A stretch of DNA of 64,000 nt from Atriophallophorus winterbourni (GCA_013407085.1 JACCGJ010001996.1:124001-188000); one strand, 5' to 3'. Numbered from the stretch's first letter, positions 11,167 to 26,100 are shown. The notes: a model not told the origin generated them from the sequence alone. Program-made: numbers and translations.

Positions 11167-14100
11167 CTAGGTGAGCCGAAAAAGGTTCAGTAAAAATCAA
11201 CTGGAATAATAATTAACAAGATTGCAAACGTTGTTGAATGTACGCAGCACGGATGTAGTGTTCTCAACTAAAAGAATTAGCATATGAGTTGGATACAACA
11301 TGAAATAAAATTAACGAACACGAAAATAAAAACACACGATAAAAAGATAATAAGAATCCACGTTTGCGTGCATTTGCATCACACAAACCCTACAACTGGT
11401 TTCGCACGGTTTGCACAGTATGATCAAGATCCGCATGCGCTTGAAACATTGGAAGAATGGTAAACAAGTTGCGCTTGTATGCCACTGTTGGATAAGGCTG
11501 GTACGACCAACCTGTTCAATCACATGAGCCCACACTCATGTAGACAGGGTTTAAACCCAGGACCGTGAACGAAAAAGCTCATTTGCATGCATTTCCGTCA
11601 CACACACACACACCACGACTGGTTTCGTGCTGTTTGCACTCATCAGATAGGGACAGTACAGTACTAAATTTGTTTCAGAAGAGTGGCATTAAAACCAGTA
11701 TTACAAACAGAGAGCTCATTAAAACTGAGATAAAAAATAAGTACCAAAGATCGAATTGAAATTAAATTATGGTCCGGCAAACAATAAAAATAATTAATAT
11801 CAAGCGCACGGTATGTATCACGAGATGGTGAATGCCGTAAAATGATTCGAATAGAAGACGTGTAAGGTGGTAGCATACTGATATTAAGTAGCTCTCCGGA
11901 ATACCGGAATGAATCTTGATTGCTCTACACCAAACACATGATTGGAAATGTCTGAAATAAATCGGGGCCATTAAGATTCAACCAGTGGACTCTATTGTAT
12001 CAAACCATGAATTTGCTATCGAAGACACCGTGTGGTTGCTCCAAACATGTGAGTTAAAATGGAACAAACGAAGATATATTCCGACAAAATGCATGATGAA
12101 CTCAGAGGCTAACAAGAGCATGTCCACAATACCGGAAGCGAGATAGATACTCCTATAAGCCGATGTTGTTTAAAACTGATGAACATTTAGACGTGTGCAT
12201 GTGTATCCCGTACCTTAATTTGTGGTCTCAAGCATTCCAGGTTGAAGAGCTTGTGACAAGAAGACATGCGCATGTAACTACACTCAGTTTCGTCCGAAAG
12301 CTTACTTCAGCAGCACAGCAAACAAAGTACCAAGTGGCGTGAGGGTCAAAACCGTTGCTTTATACGCATGGGTGAATTTAAAATGTTTCTAAAGTACAAG
12401 ACGTGAATTCGACTGAAGGCTGCATGCCATTGACGAAGAAAACTTAGAGAGTTTAATCAGTCTTGAAGATAAGTCCATGAATTTGCTCAGTTTGAAAAAA
12501 ACGATGAGATATGTAGAGCGTGCGCACAAGGTGCCCTACCGTATAGCAGCGAAATTTGGATCGCACTCGCTAGTCTCGAATGATGACGGTATACATTAAG
12601 GGCTTCCGCTGCATATTGAGTATAAGCAACGAATGCAGTAATATGCTGTAAACCTGACGCAGAAAGCATGGTAACGCTTGGATAGCATCGCCCGAGGTAG
12701 ATAGATCATGTCTATAAAATGGAAAACGGTAATAGTGAAAAATATTTTAAGGTCAAGGAGGCTGCACTTGCGTTAGGAAGAGGCATGTAAGAGGGGATAC
12801 GAAAGTTCTGAACATTTAGTCCATCATGAAAAATGAACAACGTCTCGACCACTCATATCTAAGGCTTATTGTAAAAGAAGGAGTGGGTGCTGTTGAACGT
12901 AGAACACTCCGACAATGGACAGACGATACTAATCGATATGGCATAGCATAATGTAGTGAACGTCGTGAGAAAAGTTGAAACTCTGGAATCGAGCTGTTGA
13001 GTCACGTGGAACTTGATATCACGTGCTTGAGATGTACATCCACGGACGATATCGATCGAACAAAGTCAGGAACGAAAGCTACATTGAACATTAGCTGCGT
13101 GTTATCGAAAGCTTGAATATCACTAAATATGACGAGGAAAAAATATTGTGATACATGTTTTTGTTTAATGAATGGTTAGGTGACTAGATGTGTGGGCAGA
13201 GCTAAAAAGTCGGATAAGCAAAGATATTAGGGCCACAAGAAAGATTCACTCACCTTGACCAACAGGAAGAATCCCATAACCATAGGATTTAGGGAAGTGA
13301 TAAAACAATAAGTGGACCTTGGATCAAAACTGTTCACACTTGCAATGTTACCGGTTCCGAAAAAGGAAAGCGTCAGCAAAACAATCTGAATACACGTCAG
13401 GAAAATAGATAGCAGGAGATGACATGGCGGAAAGAACAGTATACAGCAGTGCTCCATGGAATTCCGTTATGAAGTGAGAAAGAAATAATACACATCCTAA
13501 GCAATGATGATCGTAAACCAATAGAAATCAAGTTCGAGTGAACAGCGAGCTGGATCTACCGGGAAAATATTAGCTCGTATAATTTGGCTTTGCACTGGAC
13601 ATGACATTACGCGTACGTAGGACATATGCTATAACAGATTTAATAGCGAGCACATTGTAATTGGTCGATTAACACACAAGAAATAAGACTGAGTGCAGTG
13701 CCGAAGGGTACAAGGATTAAACTCGATAATTTGACGTGAACATTACAGCCGAAGAATCACGGATGTAGAAATGTATATTTAAACTAAATGTAAGTGCGGG
13801 GTGTGTGAGCAACACATTACTTTGGCCATCCATTAGCGCCTCGAGCGATTAACCAGGAATCACTGTGATTCTATGTTTCAACATCGTGGTTCTTTGTACG
13901 AACCCTATAAACAGTGGTTTCAAAGTCTAACTTTGTTTACCACTCTTACACCGCTATACGGCTCACCGAACCTAATCTCACTGTCTCCACCTGATGACGA
14001 CAAACAGCCAGAAACCGGTAGTGGTGTGTAAGTGCGGGGGATCAGGGGAACCTATTACTTTACTCTTTAAACTACTTCTACAAAGAATATTTATCATAGT

Positions 14101-17100
14101 AATGTGTTGCTTACATACTCCGAACTTACATACAACAAACTACCTCTGGCCCTTTACCTTCATCAGGTGGATACAGTAAGTCTAGGTTCAGTGAACATTG
14201 AAACAGTGGTAAATAAAGTTAGTCTTTGAAGCCTGGTGTTTAATAGGGTTCAACGAACCACGATGTTCAAACAAAGAATCACATAGTGATTTAATATATA
14301 CACTGTCTGGGTTATATATATACATTATTGAAACCGGTTGTATCTACAAGATTTATTCTATGGGGTTAAAATTCACGAAGTCAAACTTTTGTAGACCACG
14401 TCCATGACCCATTCATTTGCAGATAGGTTAACGGGAGCTGTCAACATTGAGCTTAAGCTGAATGAGAACCAGCTATCAGCCACTCCTTTTGGATACATAG
14501 TATAAAGAGTCACATTTGTGCTGAGGAAGAGGAGGCGCAGATCACGCAGCCACAGTAGATGGTGCTGACAGATCCGGTACAGTGACGGTTGTGAAAGAAA
14601 GTGTTACGCATGCATCGGATGGCATAGTATTGCAAAACGTTGTCAAATGTAAACTTATCAGGCGTTTAACTAGAGCATTCATTGTAGACTTAGATCGAAT
14701 GACGTGAATCAATATTACGAGAACCCAACAGTGGGGAAAGTGTCCGCGAATAATATTTTGGAACATGTAACATCGTTTGCCGTATTTCAGAACTCCCGTT
14801 AAGAGTTGAGCAACTAAAATGTCGTTCAAAAAGGATACAAAGAACAACGATTGACGAAAATCTTGCAGCGTGATAGAAGCGGAACCGTGGTCTTCCTGTG
14901 ATTCTTTAATGTTTGTACGTAACGACCAAAGGTTCTAAAAGTTTATGCAAACAACATGAACAGAAAGCAAGATTCAACGGTAAATAAAAAATAGGAAAAT
15001 CTATGGTATTGTTGGTATCAAGATGAATACCTGATCTCGATGACCATGACAGTCGTTAAGGTTCGAAAAACTAAATGAAATAGCTCACAAGGAATTGGGT
15101 CAAACATTTGTGATTATCGAACTATGGAGGGCTACATTGTGTAGAACGTTCGTTCGAAATAACCAGTGCCATGAACGATAGACACGAGGTGGTACATCCT
15201 GAGACGCCGTTAATTCACAAGCCCGAAACTGGGCAGTTAAAATTTTGTGGTATGATGTAATGGCATCCGAAAGGGATACACAAGGATTCAAAGAACGTTA
15301 TAGTGGCGATTAGATTGTTATTTAACCTATAAATTAATGGTACGTGCATAAAGAGGTACAACCGATTTCAAGCAGTTGATTATCGCAAGTTTCGAAAGGC
15401 TGAATGGTTGGCACGAAACACAACAACCGAAGTAATGATGTCAAGGATGATGAAACTAGCAAGCGGATTGGAGCGAGTAACATTGTGGTAGGTTTGCACA
15501 CGCTGAGCACAGAAGGTAATTGGCTGCATAGAGCATACCAAAGTCATGATTTTCCCAGCATTAAACAGAGAATTCAAATTTTAGGGACGTTAACTGAAGG
15601 ATAAGAATCATATTCGCCGAATACTTCCTATGCAAGAGTCAAAAGAAGCAACGAGAGTCATGCTCGGAAGCAGGCACAACAATGGATCAGTGGAGAACAT
15701 AGCCCAGCTACCACAGCACTCTAATACCTAAATTCACAAACAACGTTCAATATTACCTGTAAATTTTCAAGTGTGGCAATTTAATGGTAGCCATGTTAGT
15801 TTCTATATAATTCCAAAATGGTTCCGCAGAATTCATAACACCAGGAGACCATGAGCGATAACTAATAAAAATACACCTGAAATGTATGAAAGCACAAGCC
15901 TGACCCAGGCAAAGTGAGAGAGACTGAATGTAGGCTAAGATACCGTCAGGTTGACCAGGCCTAGACAGATATGAGCAATTCAGTTGAACAACTCTTTTGG
16001 TTGGCAACGGAAATACTTGGATATTCTGAAGCGAGGCATTGCTTTCGGTGAAGTTCGCTCCCAGTATTGCGTTACCGGTAAAGAGGCAAACTACAGAGGT
16101 GTAACATAGAAAGTGTAATTAAGCCTGAAATAGGGTTATAATCACGCATGGATAAACAGTAATTTGATTTACCGATTTGCCTCAATAAATTTGGTGAAAC
16201 ATGTGCTTCACTATACCGATGCTCAGCATATGAATCGACTGCATAAATGCTCATCAATGACTTAATAACGACAGTGGAATAACCCCATGTTCTGGACAGA
16301 AATTTTGCTTCGGCAATTAATGTCAGTATCACATCTATAACATTCTTCGAGACTTAATTGTCACACAATCGTGAATTCATCGAAAATTATGATTCCCGAA
16401 TCAAAAGAAACGGGATAATACAAAAAGAAAAGAATGTTATATAGACGGCATGCGTATCGTATGCTGTATGGCGTAATAAAGCAGAGGACTGGGTCCAGGC
16501 AAACTACCGCTCAGATATAAACTTTCAGGTAAATCTGCTTAACCCATGATGCTTAACGCATCCCCGTCGGGCCACAGCAGCGTGGAAACAGACACTTGAT
16601 CCGTCAAGTGAGGTCCAAAGAAATGTTGGCTGTTTCAATGAGCGGAACATTGAGTGAATTTGAAGGAGTCTCCGAAAAAGGTGACTTACATCCGTAGAGT
16701 TGGCCGGGGCTTCAAGTTGAATCCAGAGAAAACCGAGAGATACGAAAACTAATAAGAAGATCACTTCGTAGCTGGAAATGTGAAAATGGTGAGAATCATA
16801 TGCGAAAAAGAAAAGCAAGTAAATTTGCTAATGAACAACTATTTACAAAAATTATGAGATCCGATCAAGTTGAAATGACGAAGAATATTAAAATTGGTTG
16901 CAATCTGAATCCTACCGCGAACAGGATCGAAATGTCGAGTCAACGCGTTGCTGTCGTAACCCCGTAACGACAGCATACGGCAAGCTCAAACTAAGCTACG
17001 TGAAAATAAAGTGCAAGGCAAGGAATAGGGAGTATGGAGTGGGCAATAATATTGCGCCGAACGAGAGTTGGAATTCGATTCCATTCGAGAACGCCGATTA

Positions 17101-20100
17101 TCTTTGACAACGGTAAACATCCGGCGATCAATCACAATCGGGGTAGGAAACCATTAGCGCGACTGACTTCGTGAGATTTTGTGCTGATATGGCTTGTCTT
17201 TTGCCAACTAGTTACCGGATGGTGCTAGGCTGTCCATCGGATGTCCAGGGTGAAAAGGTACAATACTCAGAGAAGGGATACTGAGTGAGCTGACCGTGCG
17301 GTTGATCCAATCCGATCCAAAGAACATAACGAGAACCACATTTTTAATAACACTTAATAATTGTTGTCGAAGGGTTCGACCGACGAAGCGAGTTTCAAAC
17401 GTGTTAATTATTGGACCAGTTTAAGCCTTAGTACAATCTAAACGTGCCAACACACTTAACAATCGTTCAATAACCACGGATAAAGTAAACGTCAGACGAT
17501 TGTGGAGCATCTGGTTACCACATTTTTAGCACGACAAAGGAACGATGTGAGAATAGAAAACAATGGGAAGCAGCTAAGATCCGGTAACACGAAAGCCATG
17601 CATTAACAATAATCTTTCCCGGGCTTTAATATGGCTAAGCTGCCAGAGCATCAAGATAAATATAAGAGCACAAATTGCAAATTATGCTACCAAATCAGGA
17701 AAAAAATAAAGCGACAGGCGGTACAAGGGTTAAGACAAACAAAGTCACGGCAGTTCTCTTAAATTAACCCTGAATCATAATTTTGTTGATTAACCTAAGT
17801 TGGGAGAACGGCGATAGACCCGATAGGTATATGGATGTGCAATCGTACAGCACTCCTGTGCTGTGCAGCTAACATAGTGCTGAATTGATTTGCTGCGGTT
17901 AATAAACGGCATGCTCAAACACGCAGGACTTGCACTACCATTTCCATTTCTCATATTTGTCTAGGCCTGGGCAACCTGGCACAATCTTAGCCCACGTGCA
18001 GTCTATGACAGTACGTCATTTTGTCTGGATCAGGCTTGTGCTTTCATACATACCATACATGAATACAAACAAACAAACATACATTGTTGTTGGCCTCCGT
18101 CGGTCGATGTCGACCGACACATACACACATACATTCTTTCCGTTTTAATGACGCAATACGAATTAGAGTTCAAAGCACCCGGCACAGGGAATTTGTTAGA
18201 GTCCTCACATCACAGTCTAAGGTGTAAAACGTTTTAGAGGTGCAAGCCAAAGTTCACGATTAAAGGGAAGCGCAAAAACAATCAAATAACAAATGAAACG
18301 CTAATTGGTCAAGTACTTTTGCAATGTAGTCGAATGGCTGACGATGTCTCGAAGAAAACTGTGTTCACTCATCTGTCCCCAGATTTGAATCCCACGACCC
18401 AGAGGAAAACGCACACACGAGGAATAGTCAGTCAGTATTCGGAGCCAACAGATCTCGTACGGGGAGTAAACCTTGTCAAACCTGAACTGTTGTAGTCGTA
18501 TCTTACGGATCTTTTGCAGTCGATCATGAAGAGACATTTTTGTAAAGTGCACGCTGTTTTCTACATAATATTTCTACGCATAAGATGATCTTCGTGAGGT
18601 GGTGGATTGAGCATTCATATTCTCAGACTACGTTTAACGAGGTTTGCTTGCGTACATGTCACACAGAATGCAAATGGATTTGTAAAACTCTGATCTAATA
18701 ATAATAATAATGATAATAATAATAATAACTTAATAACGAAAACAGAAATCCGATTTTACATTAAAATAAACGATAAAATAAGAATGGGTGGCGCTGGAAT
18801 ACGCAAAAAAACGGTGAACAAAATGCATTTTATCGGTGCACCGACGATGATGAAAGGATCACTTACCCTGTACTTAGCAGTACAAACATAATGTGGAACA
18901 CATTGATCCATCCGTACAACCGAAAACCAAGAAGCGGTGGTGTCCCGAAAATAACGCCGATAGGAAGGCAGACTGTGAAACATGGCAAAAGATCTATGAT
19001 GTTGAAAGCGATATTACTACGATACGGGTGCAATCGATCGATTTAATGCCATAGGTGGAATATGATCGGTGTACGGAGATTACGAGAACAGTGAATGAAT
19101 ATACGAGAAAAGGTTTGTAACCGATCAGGAGAGGTTTGTAATGAATCGAATAGAGCTTGTGTGTCAGAAGCGAAGCCTTACTAAAACTACTCTGACTAAT
19201 TCATAACAAACTTTCTTTTTCGTGAATAGCAGGGGAAGTTATGCTATTGTTAAAATTATGTCGCAAAGTGAATCCGAATCACTGCGTCATTCTGAATTTG
19301 GAAAATATCCAACATTGTCTTTCCAGTACAGCTTGTTTAATACTTTACCACTGTTTCAAGACTCACTAAACCTGATCTTACTGTTGGCACCTGATGACGG
19401 CAAACAACCGGAAACCGGTTGTGTTCTGTACATGCAGGGGACCACTCATAAAATTGAACATTCCTGAAAACTTCAAGCACCGTGTATACAGAGAAATAGT
19501 TATTAAGCGGCGCGTAAATCGATGGATTTCATACACTATTTAACTATCAAACAGACTAAACATCACAAACACAAATTGGATAGGCAATGATAGTTAGCTG
19601 GCTGTCTCAGGCTCGGAACTAAAAATAATAAACTATGAAGCGCAAATCACTGGATCATAACCGCTGTAATACCTAAGTTAACATCAAAATATGCTAAGCT
19701 GCGTACTTAAGAAAAGGGTGCCGATATCTCAGTTCAATAACAAAGTTAAACAGGTAGCGTAGCATTGAGTTAACAGGGTGTTATATCAACGTCGGAAATT
19801 CCTTTACTAGCATCAGCACCGCATTTATACATTCATAGGGTGCACAATTAAAGTTATGCACTGCATTGTCAAGTTCGAGTTAACTGGCACATACATTAGC
19901 ATTGCAACAAACTGGAGTTTGAATAATAGCCCAAACATACAAACAAAGATACAATTGAACCGAAACACACGAATATATGACATGAAACTATCCAGCTAAA
20001 AAGGATGAAGAATTACCTATTTGGTGTTGAGTAGTTAACTTATTCCAGTGTGCATTTCGCTTTGAGATATTATGTGAAAGCAATGCTGAACAGAAACGTG

Positions 20101-23100
20101 ACAAACCAACGCCGCGTGGGCATGTATGTATGTATAATGTATGTATGAAAGCACAAGCCTGATCCAGGCAAAGTGCCGCACAGTCACAGACTGCACGTGG
20201 GCTAAATACTGTCAGGTTGCCGAGGCCTAGACACATATGATGAAGAAAAAAGAACAGGAAATGGTAGTGAGACTCGAGCCTGTTTCAGCATGCAGCTCAC
20301 TACCTCTGGCCAATCAATTTAGCATGGTGTTAGCCGCACAACACAAAAGTACTGCACGTGTGGGCATGTGGCTCTCTTTGGTTTCATCGTGAAAGCAAAG
20401 AAGTGCCTCATTCAAAACTACGAGGTTTGACAGCTTCGGAAGAAGCAACTTTGAGGTAGACAAGAAAACTCATGTCAGATCGAAAGGCAACCTGCGTTTT
20501 GTACAGATTCGCACAGCTGTTGTAAGGTCGATAAATGTTTCGGGAATTAGATATTATGCTCCTGGTAGTTCACCAGAGGTTGATAGGCTGGTTGACCTTC
20601 CATGGTAGAAGCCACATTATGGTTTTTGTGTAAAAACAACGAACTCAAATAGCAGATGAAGAAACACACGGAACTTACCGAGTGAAATCCAACCAAACGC
20701 ATGAATGACCAGCTTGACCAACATCGAGGAACCCAAAGTTGAGTGGATGACACCGACACAGCAACTGGCTAACACCAAAATGTAAGGCTGTACGTGGAAA
20801 TATAAAAAACTTCATAATAAGCAGAAGCATAGCGACTGTGACAAAAGAAACGCCTAGCAGCTAAACAAACAGCACCATTTAACAACACTATTGAAATTCC
20901 GTTTTACCTTTAAAAATATATAATTGCACGAATCACTGCATGACAAAATTGAACAATGAAAAATGTTAACTTTTCTCAGCTCCGGTTTTAAGTTTCGCTG
21001 ATCGCAGTGTTTTGTGAATGTGCACGAGTATAAGAATCGAGACTGATGAAAAGATCGTTCGAGAATTCGGTTTACTTTATGAAAGGTATGGTATGGTATG
21101 AAAGGACAAGCCTGATCCAGGCAAAGTGTCGCACAGTCAGAGACTGCACGTGGGCTAAGATACTGTCAAGTTGCCCAGGCCTAGACAGATATGAGGAGGG
21201 AAATAGAAATGATAGTGAGACTCCAGCGTGTTTCAGCATGCAGCTTACTACCGTTGGCCAATCAATTTAGCACGATGGTAGCCGCACAGCACATAAATGC
21301 TGCACGATTGCACATCCGTGCAAAAGGATTCCAGGTAAGACAAACAGAAAATGTGGCGTCATCAACCTATTCGCTAGTACGAGATGCCCAGATGAACAAA
21401 TAAATCAATGTGGTTTTCATCTGCTAAATCGGATGATATCCTAAGCGGAAAACTCATGGTTGAGCATTAAATCACTATGTACCTTTGGAGTCATTATGAT
21501 ATAGAGCTCGTACAAGCAGAACGTCTCTCTAAATACTGGATCACAGAGAGAGGCCGCGTCAAACGCTCACAGCGCTAATAAATAACCACTGTGTTGTATT
21601 ACTCATCGTTGCACGGCGATATATCAAATTAAAGATACAGTTGTAGCTTAAATCCCGACGCTGTCTCGACTACCCGATAAATTGCTTGAAACTACGAGGA
21701 AATCGAAGTAACGTCGGTAGTGTATTTGCTGATTTTTTTCTCAACAGGCTCAATATCCTTTAAGATCGCATATATAACGTATCGCACAGATATCATTGTT
21801 ACGTATAACCATCAAGCCAATTGCACAGATCGTTCTCGAGAGAAAACCTTGTGGTTCAAGGTATGTTCAACATTATTCCGAGGCTGCAGGATATTACATA
21901 TTTCTCGATTGAATGACAATTGTGACAATGGCAACAGTTAACTCTAGTAAAGTGCATTTAAACAGTTTTGCAATGCAACACAAACACAAGAAACTATGAT
22001 GCGTATGCATATGGGACGCACCGCATATTGTGATCCAAGCAGGTGCCTCGAAAAACTTGATTTGTTGTTATCAGGGGTTGGATTATACCATTCCATAAGG
22101 GAATGATGAGAATGCTACTTGACTGTGCAAATGCGTCACCACGAACTTCATGTTTTGTCGTGGTCAGAGCTTCAGGTGCTAATCTAATCTCAGTAGTTAG
22201 CATCACTTATAACCGAGCACAAGTGACAAGTCACAACACGCTCTCAGACTTGACCCATCGGCGCGTAGATTTTCGGGTCACCGCGAAGTTGCTTGACCGG
22301 CTTTAGGTGAACGGAAAGAGTCAAGTCGGTGTATGCATGATACATATTGATCGGCGGCGTTCGATTAGGTTTGGAAAAAAAAGATTGATAAAAAACGAAA
22401 CTCAAACGATTGGACTTCGAAATGGCAGTGTAGAATGGAGAGTAAATGTGGTAAAATTGATGACTAATAGCTTCGCGGACGTGGGGTGTATCATGTTGGT
22501 GACCTCCTTCAGTTGATGTCGACCATGTATGTGCATCGCAACTGTACGACGATTTTACGCTTCACATGACAAAACATTCTGATTCGGGAAGAACAATCTC
22601 TTCCTCCGCGTTTGCAGCGATAGGAATACCCGGTTGATCTGTGGCTATTTCACGCAGTCGACATGATCACCGTTCAACAACAGAGAAAAGCAAGACATAT
22701 CGACAACTGTGTTTCACAAAAATGGTAAACTTTAATAAGCTTGAGGACTGCCTTGAAGTGGTATAAATGTGCGACTGGAAAATGGCAAAACCATCTCGCT
22801 CAGTCTATGTACAGAAGATCAACAATAAAAAAGATACCCAGCTTTCAATGAGACGTAGTTGAGCCAAATAGGTTGGCACAAGGGGCATCTATATCATTGA
22901 AACAAATTCATTCTGTACTGACAGATAGGCCGTCACATATTGCCTCAATAGGCCAACGCTATAAAATCCCAATAGATGCGAGACAAATTCGATTGAGCGC
23001 AAAACTTCACAAGATAGGGTTAAAATGAAGGCGGGCAATGGACATTAGGGCGCACAACTAATTGATTAATTATAGCAACAATATTAAAAGGAAATAGCAA

Positions 23101-26100
23101 CGGTTGGCAATGGAAAATCAATAAAGAAACGGAAAAAACGCATATTAATGAACGAAACAGGGAAAATCAACTGACCAGTAGTTGCGTAAAGTTGTAACCT
23201 CTGACATTCGACGGCAATGGAGTACGAGACCTGACCAAACGCGAAACCCTTCTCAGACAATGTATGCTCAAGGGAGCGACGAAAATTCCGCTGGCACAAC
23301 TGACAGCGAAGGAGGCCCAAAAAGACGAATTGATTACTAACTGCTACATGCGAGTAGTATGTGGTGAATAATTTTTTTGAAGCAAGTCCAGGTAAAAAGC
23401 TACGATGCAGCATGGGCATGATTGGTCAAAATATCGCTGTGAAATTCGTACACAGTGAACGTTATACTTAAACGCCACTTTTAAACCACAAACTGATTTT
23501 ACTGTTCTGGTGTGAGAAAACATAATCACAGTGTGAGTTTCCACCAAGCATTAAATGCTTTAGGCCGCCGATGTTTGGTTATTAGATGTGAGTGGAACAA
23601 CGAAGCATGGATACGGTTCACGCTTTGAACACTTTGGCCAATACAGCAATGACTAACATAAATAAACGAATTTGAATCGTAAAGGCACATGATCTAGGTG
23701 AAACTAGGTGCGCGAAAGACAATAAATAAAAAACAGGTGGAGAAATCTTTTGTCACTGCGCATTACAGCAAGAGATTTCTTTAGCGGTTGAAACGTGTGC
23801 GACTCTGGCTAACCGTAAACATCATTCTTGTTGAAAACAGAGATTCAATACAACAAGAAATTGGGAAATGTTTGTGAGAGCTCGGCAAATTATATTTATA
23901 AAAAGAAAGTTTGTAAAGAACCGCTTAAAACGCTTCTCAATATTAGTCAGGTCGATACAATTTAAACCTGAGTCCTATATGCACTGACACCCCTGGGATG
24001 GTAAACCTCGTGTCGGGAACGAAAGGTTACCAAAAGCTGCTATAAGCAATTCAGTAAATTAAATGAAAGTTAGGAACAAATATCCGTCGTTTAGCCTCAT
24101 GATCAGAGAATGAATTCGACGTTGAATTCTTCAAAAATTTGATTAACTTTAGCCCCATCCGTTATGCACTTTTACGCAGATGGGCCACATTGTCAGCCGA
24201 CCTTGGCCGTGTTCACTTGTATTAGATTGATGTGGATACACACTGTGAGGAAAACGGACCACTGATCCTGGTCATTCCCACGAGACGTGACGCTGCGTAG
24301 GCGTACTACAGGCTATTTAGCGGTAAGGTCAAATAAGTGGTGGTGGGTTGACTACTACTTAATCATGTTCTCTGTCCTGACTATCACCATTGGTCTGACG
24401 AAGCTTCTGTGTCAGAAGTGAAACGTTACCAAAAACAACTCTAACCGATTGCACTCAAATTTCCTTGCATTATGAATACACGATCGGTCCCAAACATATT
24501 CCAATCGATTGCTAGATACTCAGCTATTGTAAACTGCACAACGCAGAGCGACAAAACTCGTTCTGGGACTTCCTAATTATCCATACGAAATGAGACTTAA
24601 AATATTGAATTTGCATTCAGCTCAATACAGACAGAAACGAGGAGCAATAATATTCATTTGGACAGTGCTTAATCAAACAAATCATCATTGCAGTCGTTTG
24701 TTTCATCTTTCCCATAACACACATCTGCGTGGTCACCAATCTAAACTTTACCAACAGCATAGAAGGTTGAACTGTCACAAATATGCATTTTCCGTTCGCA
24801 ATGTGCAATTGTGCAATTGTACAATCTGGAACCATTGACGTTTTCAAGAAATCACTAGATGTCCACATGGACAAGTATGCTTTTTTTTAGGCTTGACAAT
24901 AATCTCTAACAATATTTTGATATTTTTACCATCCGACCCGATGTACATTTTGTGTGTCTTGCAAAGCATAGCTTTTTACCCACATATCATCTATGAGTGG
25001 TCAGCTTGATTTATCGATAGATCGATAGCCAATAGCTATTCTCGTTTATACGGTGTGGATACACACAACTAGTTAAATCGACCACTGATCCTGGTCACGC
25101 CTGCGAGACTTGACGCACCGCAGGCGTACTATAGGTTGTTTAGCGGTAAGGTTAAATCAGTGGTGGTGAGTTGACTACTACTTAATCATGTTCCCTTGGT
25201 CTGACGAAGCTTCTGTGCCAGAAGTGAAACGTTACCCAAAACCTACTCTAACCGATTACACAGAGATTTCTTTCCATTATGAAAACACGATCGGCCTCAA
25301 ACATATTCCAATCGATTGAGAGGCGTTGTAAGCAACGTGAATGCCCGATAGACGGTTGTAAACCAATGTAAGACGGGATGTTGAAATTGTGGTTAATGAT
25401 GAAGCAAGCGTACGAAAAATAGCATTTTAGACAAAGGCCAACGCATGTGGATTGGTTGGCAAGCGATTAGAAGATCAACGAACATGCAATTAGGATCTAG
25501 TATGAGTGGAGTAGATGCAACCCGAAATTCCAATAGAAGTGATCAATGCAATACAGCATTGCGAAATCGACTCACCCAAGTAGTGGATAAAAAGTAGAAC
25601 CTATCACCGGTAAAAGTGGGAAAATGCCAAGCAAAAGACTGCAGAGTGACCAATACGTTCTAAGTTTCTGAAAGGGACAAAAACACGAAATCAAACACCG
25701 AAAGATTAAACACAGCAACGTTTGTTCGACAGATTGTTTCTTCCGAAAGATTTTTTACAAAATATGGTAAACTGGTGTGCGAGGTTAATAACATTTTTCT
25801 AGAGTTGAAGCAGTACATAAATGCAAAATGAATTTAGATGAACCTAACTGGGTTTCAATTTGTTGCTCAGTATTAAACGCGGCTTGACTGAATTGAAAAA
25901 CAAATTTTATTTAGATATGCTAATCATATCAGGCTAAATCGCTGACTGACACCATTGCCACTAACAAAAAATATGCGCCGAAAAGCAGTCATCGGTGAGG
26001 ATTGAGAGATGTTGTAACAAGATGTGAGTGGGTGACGTACAAAGATCTTTCGAAGAAAATATGAAACGCTAAATCAGTACGGAGAATGTAAGACTTTCGC

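Larger units (their letters stand above)
24225..25320 (+). mobile_element. composite unit: F1 repeat, LINE C-terminus, F1 repeat
   Basis: Two direct F1 repeats (24225-24515 and about 25050-25320) flank a 540-bp block. That block encodes a LINE ORF2 C-terminus ([20 protein letters not shown] at about 24730-24790). Each F1 repeat holds a hammerhead-like motif and ends with CAAACATATTCCAATCGATTG. A large part is present inverted at 3.4-4.3 kb. It lies in PIGN intron 13. Confidence 0.8.

Noticed and set aside
22103..22516. Two plus-strand frames of 67 and 69 codons within PIGN intron 14
   Set aside because: No homology signal, no splice context, and composition like the surrounding intron.
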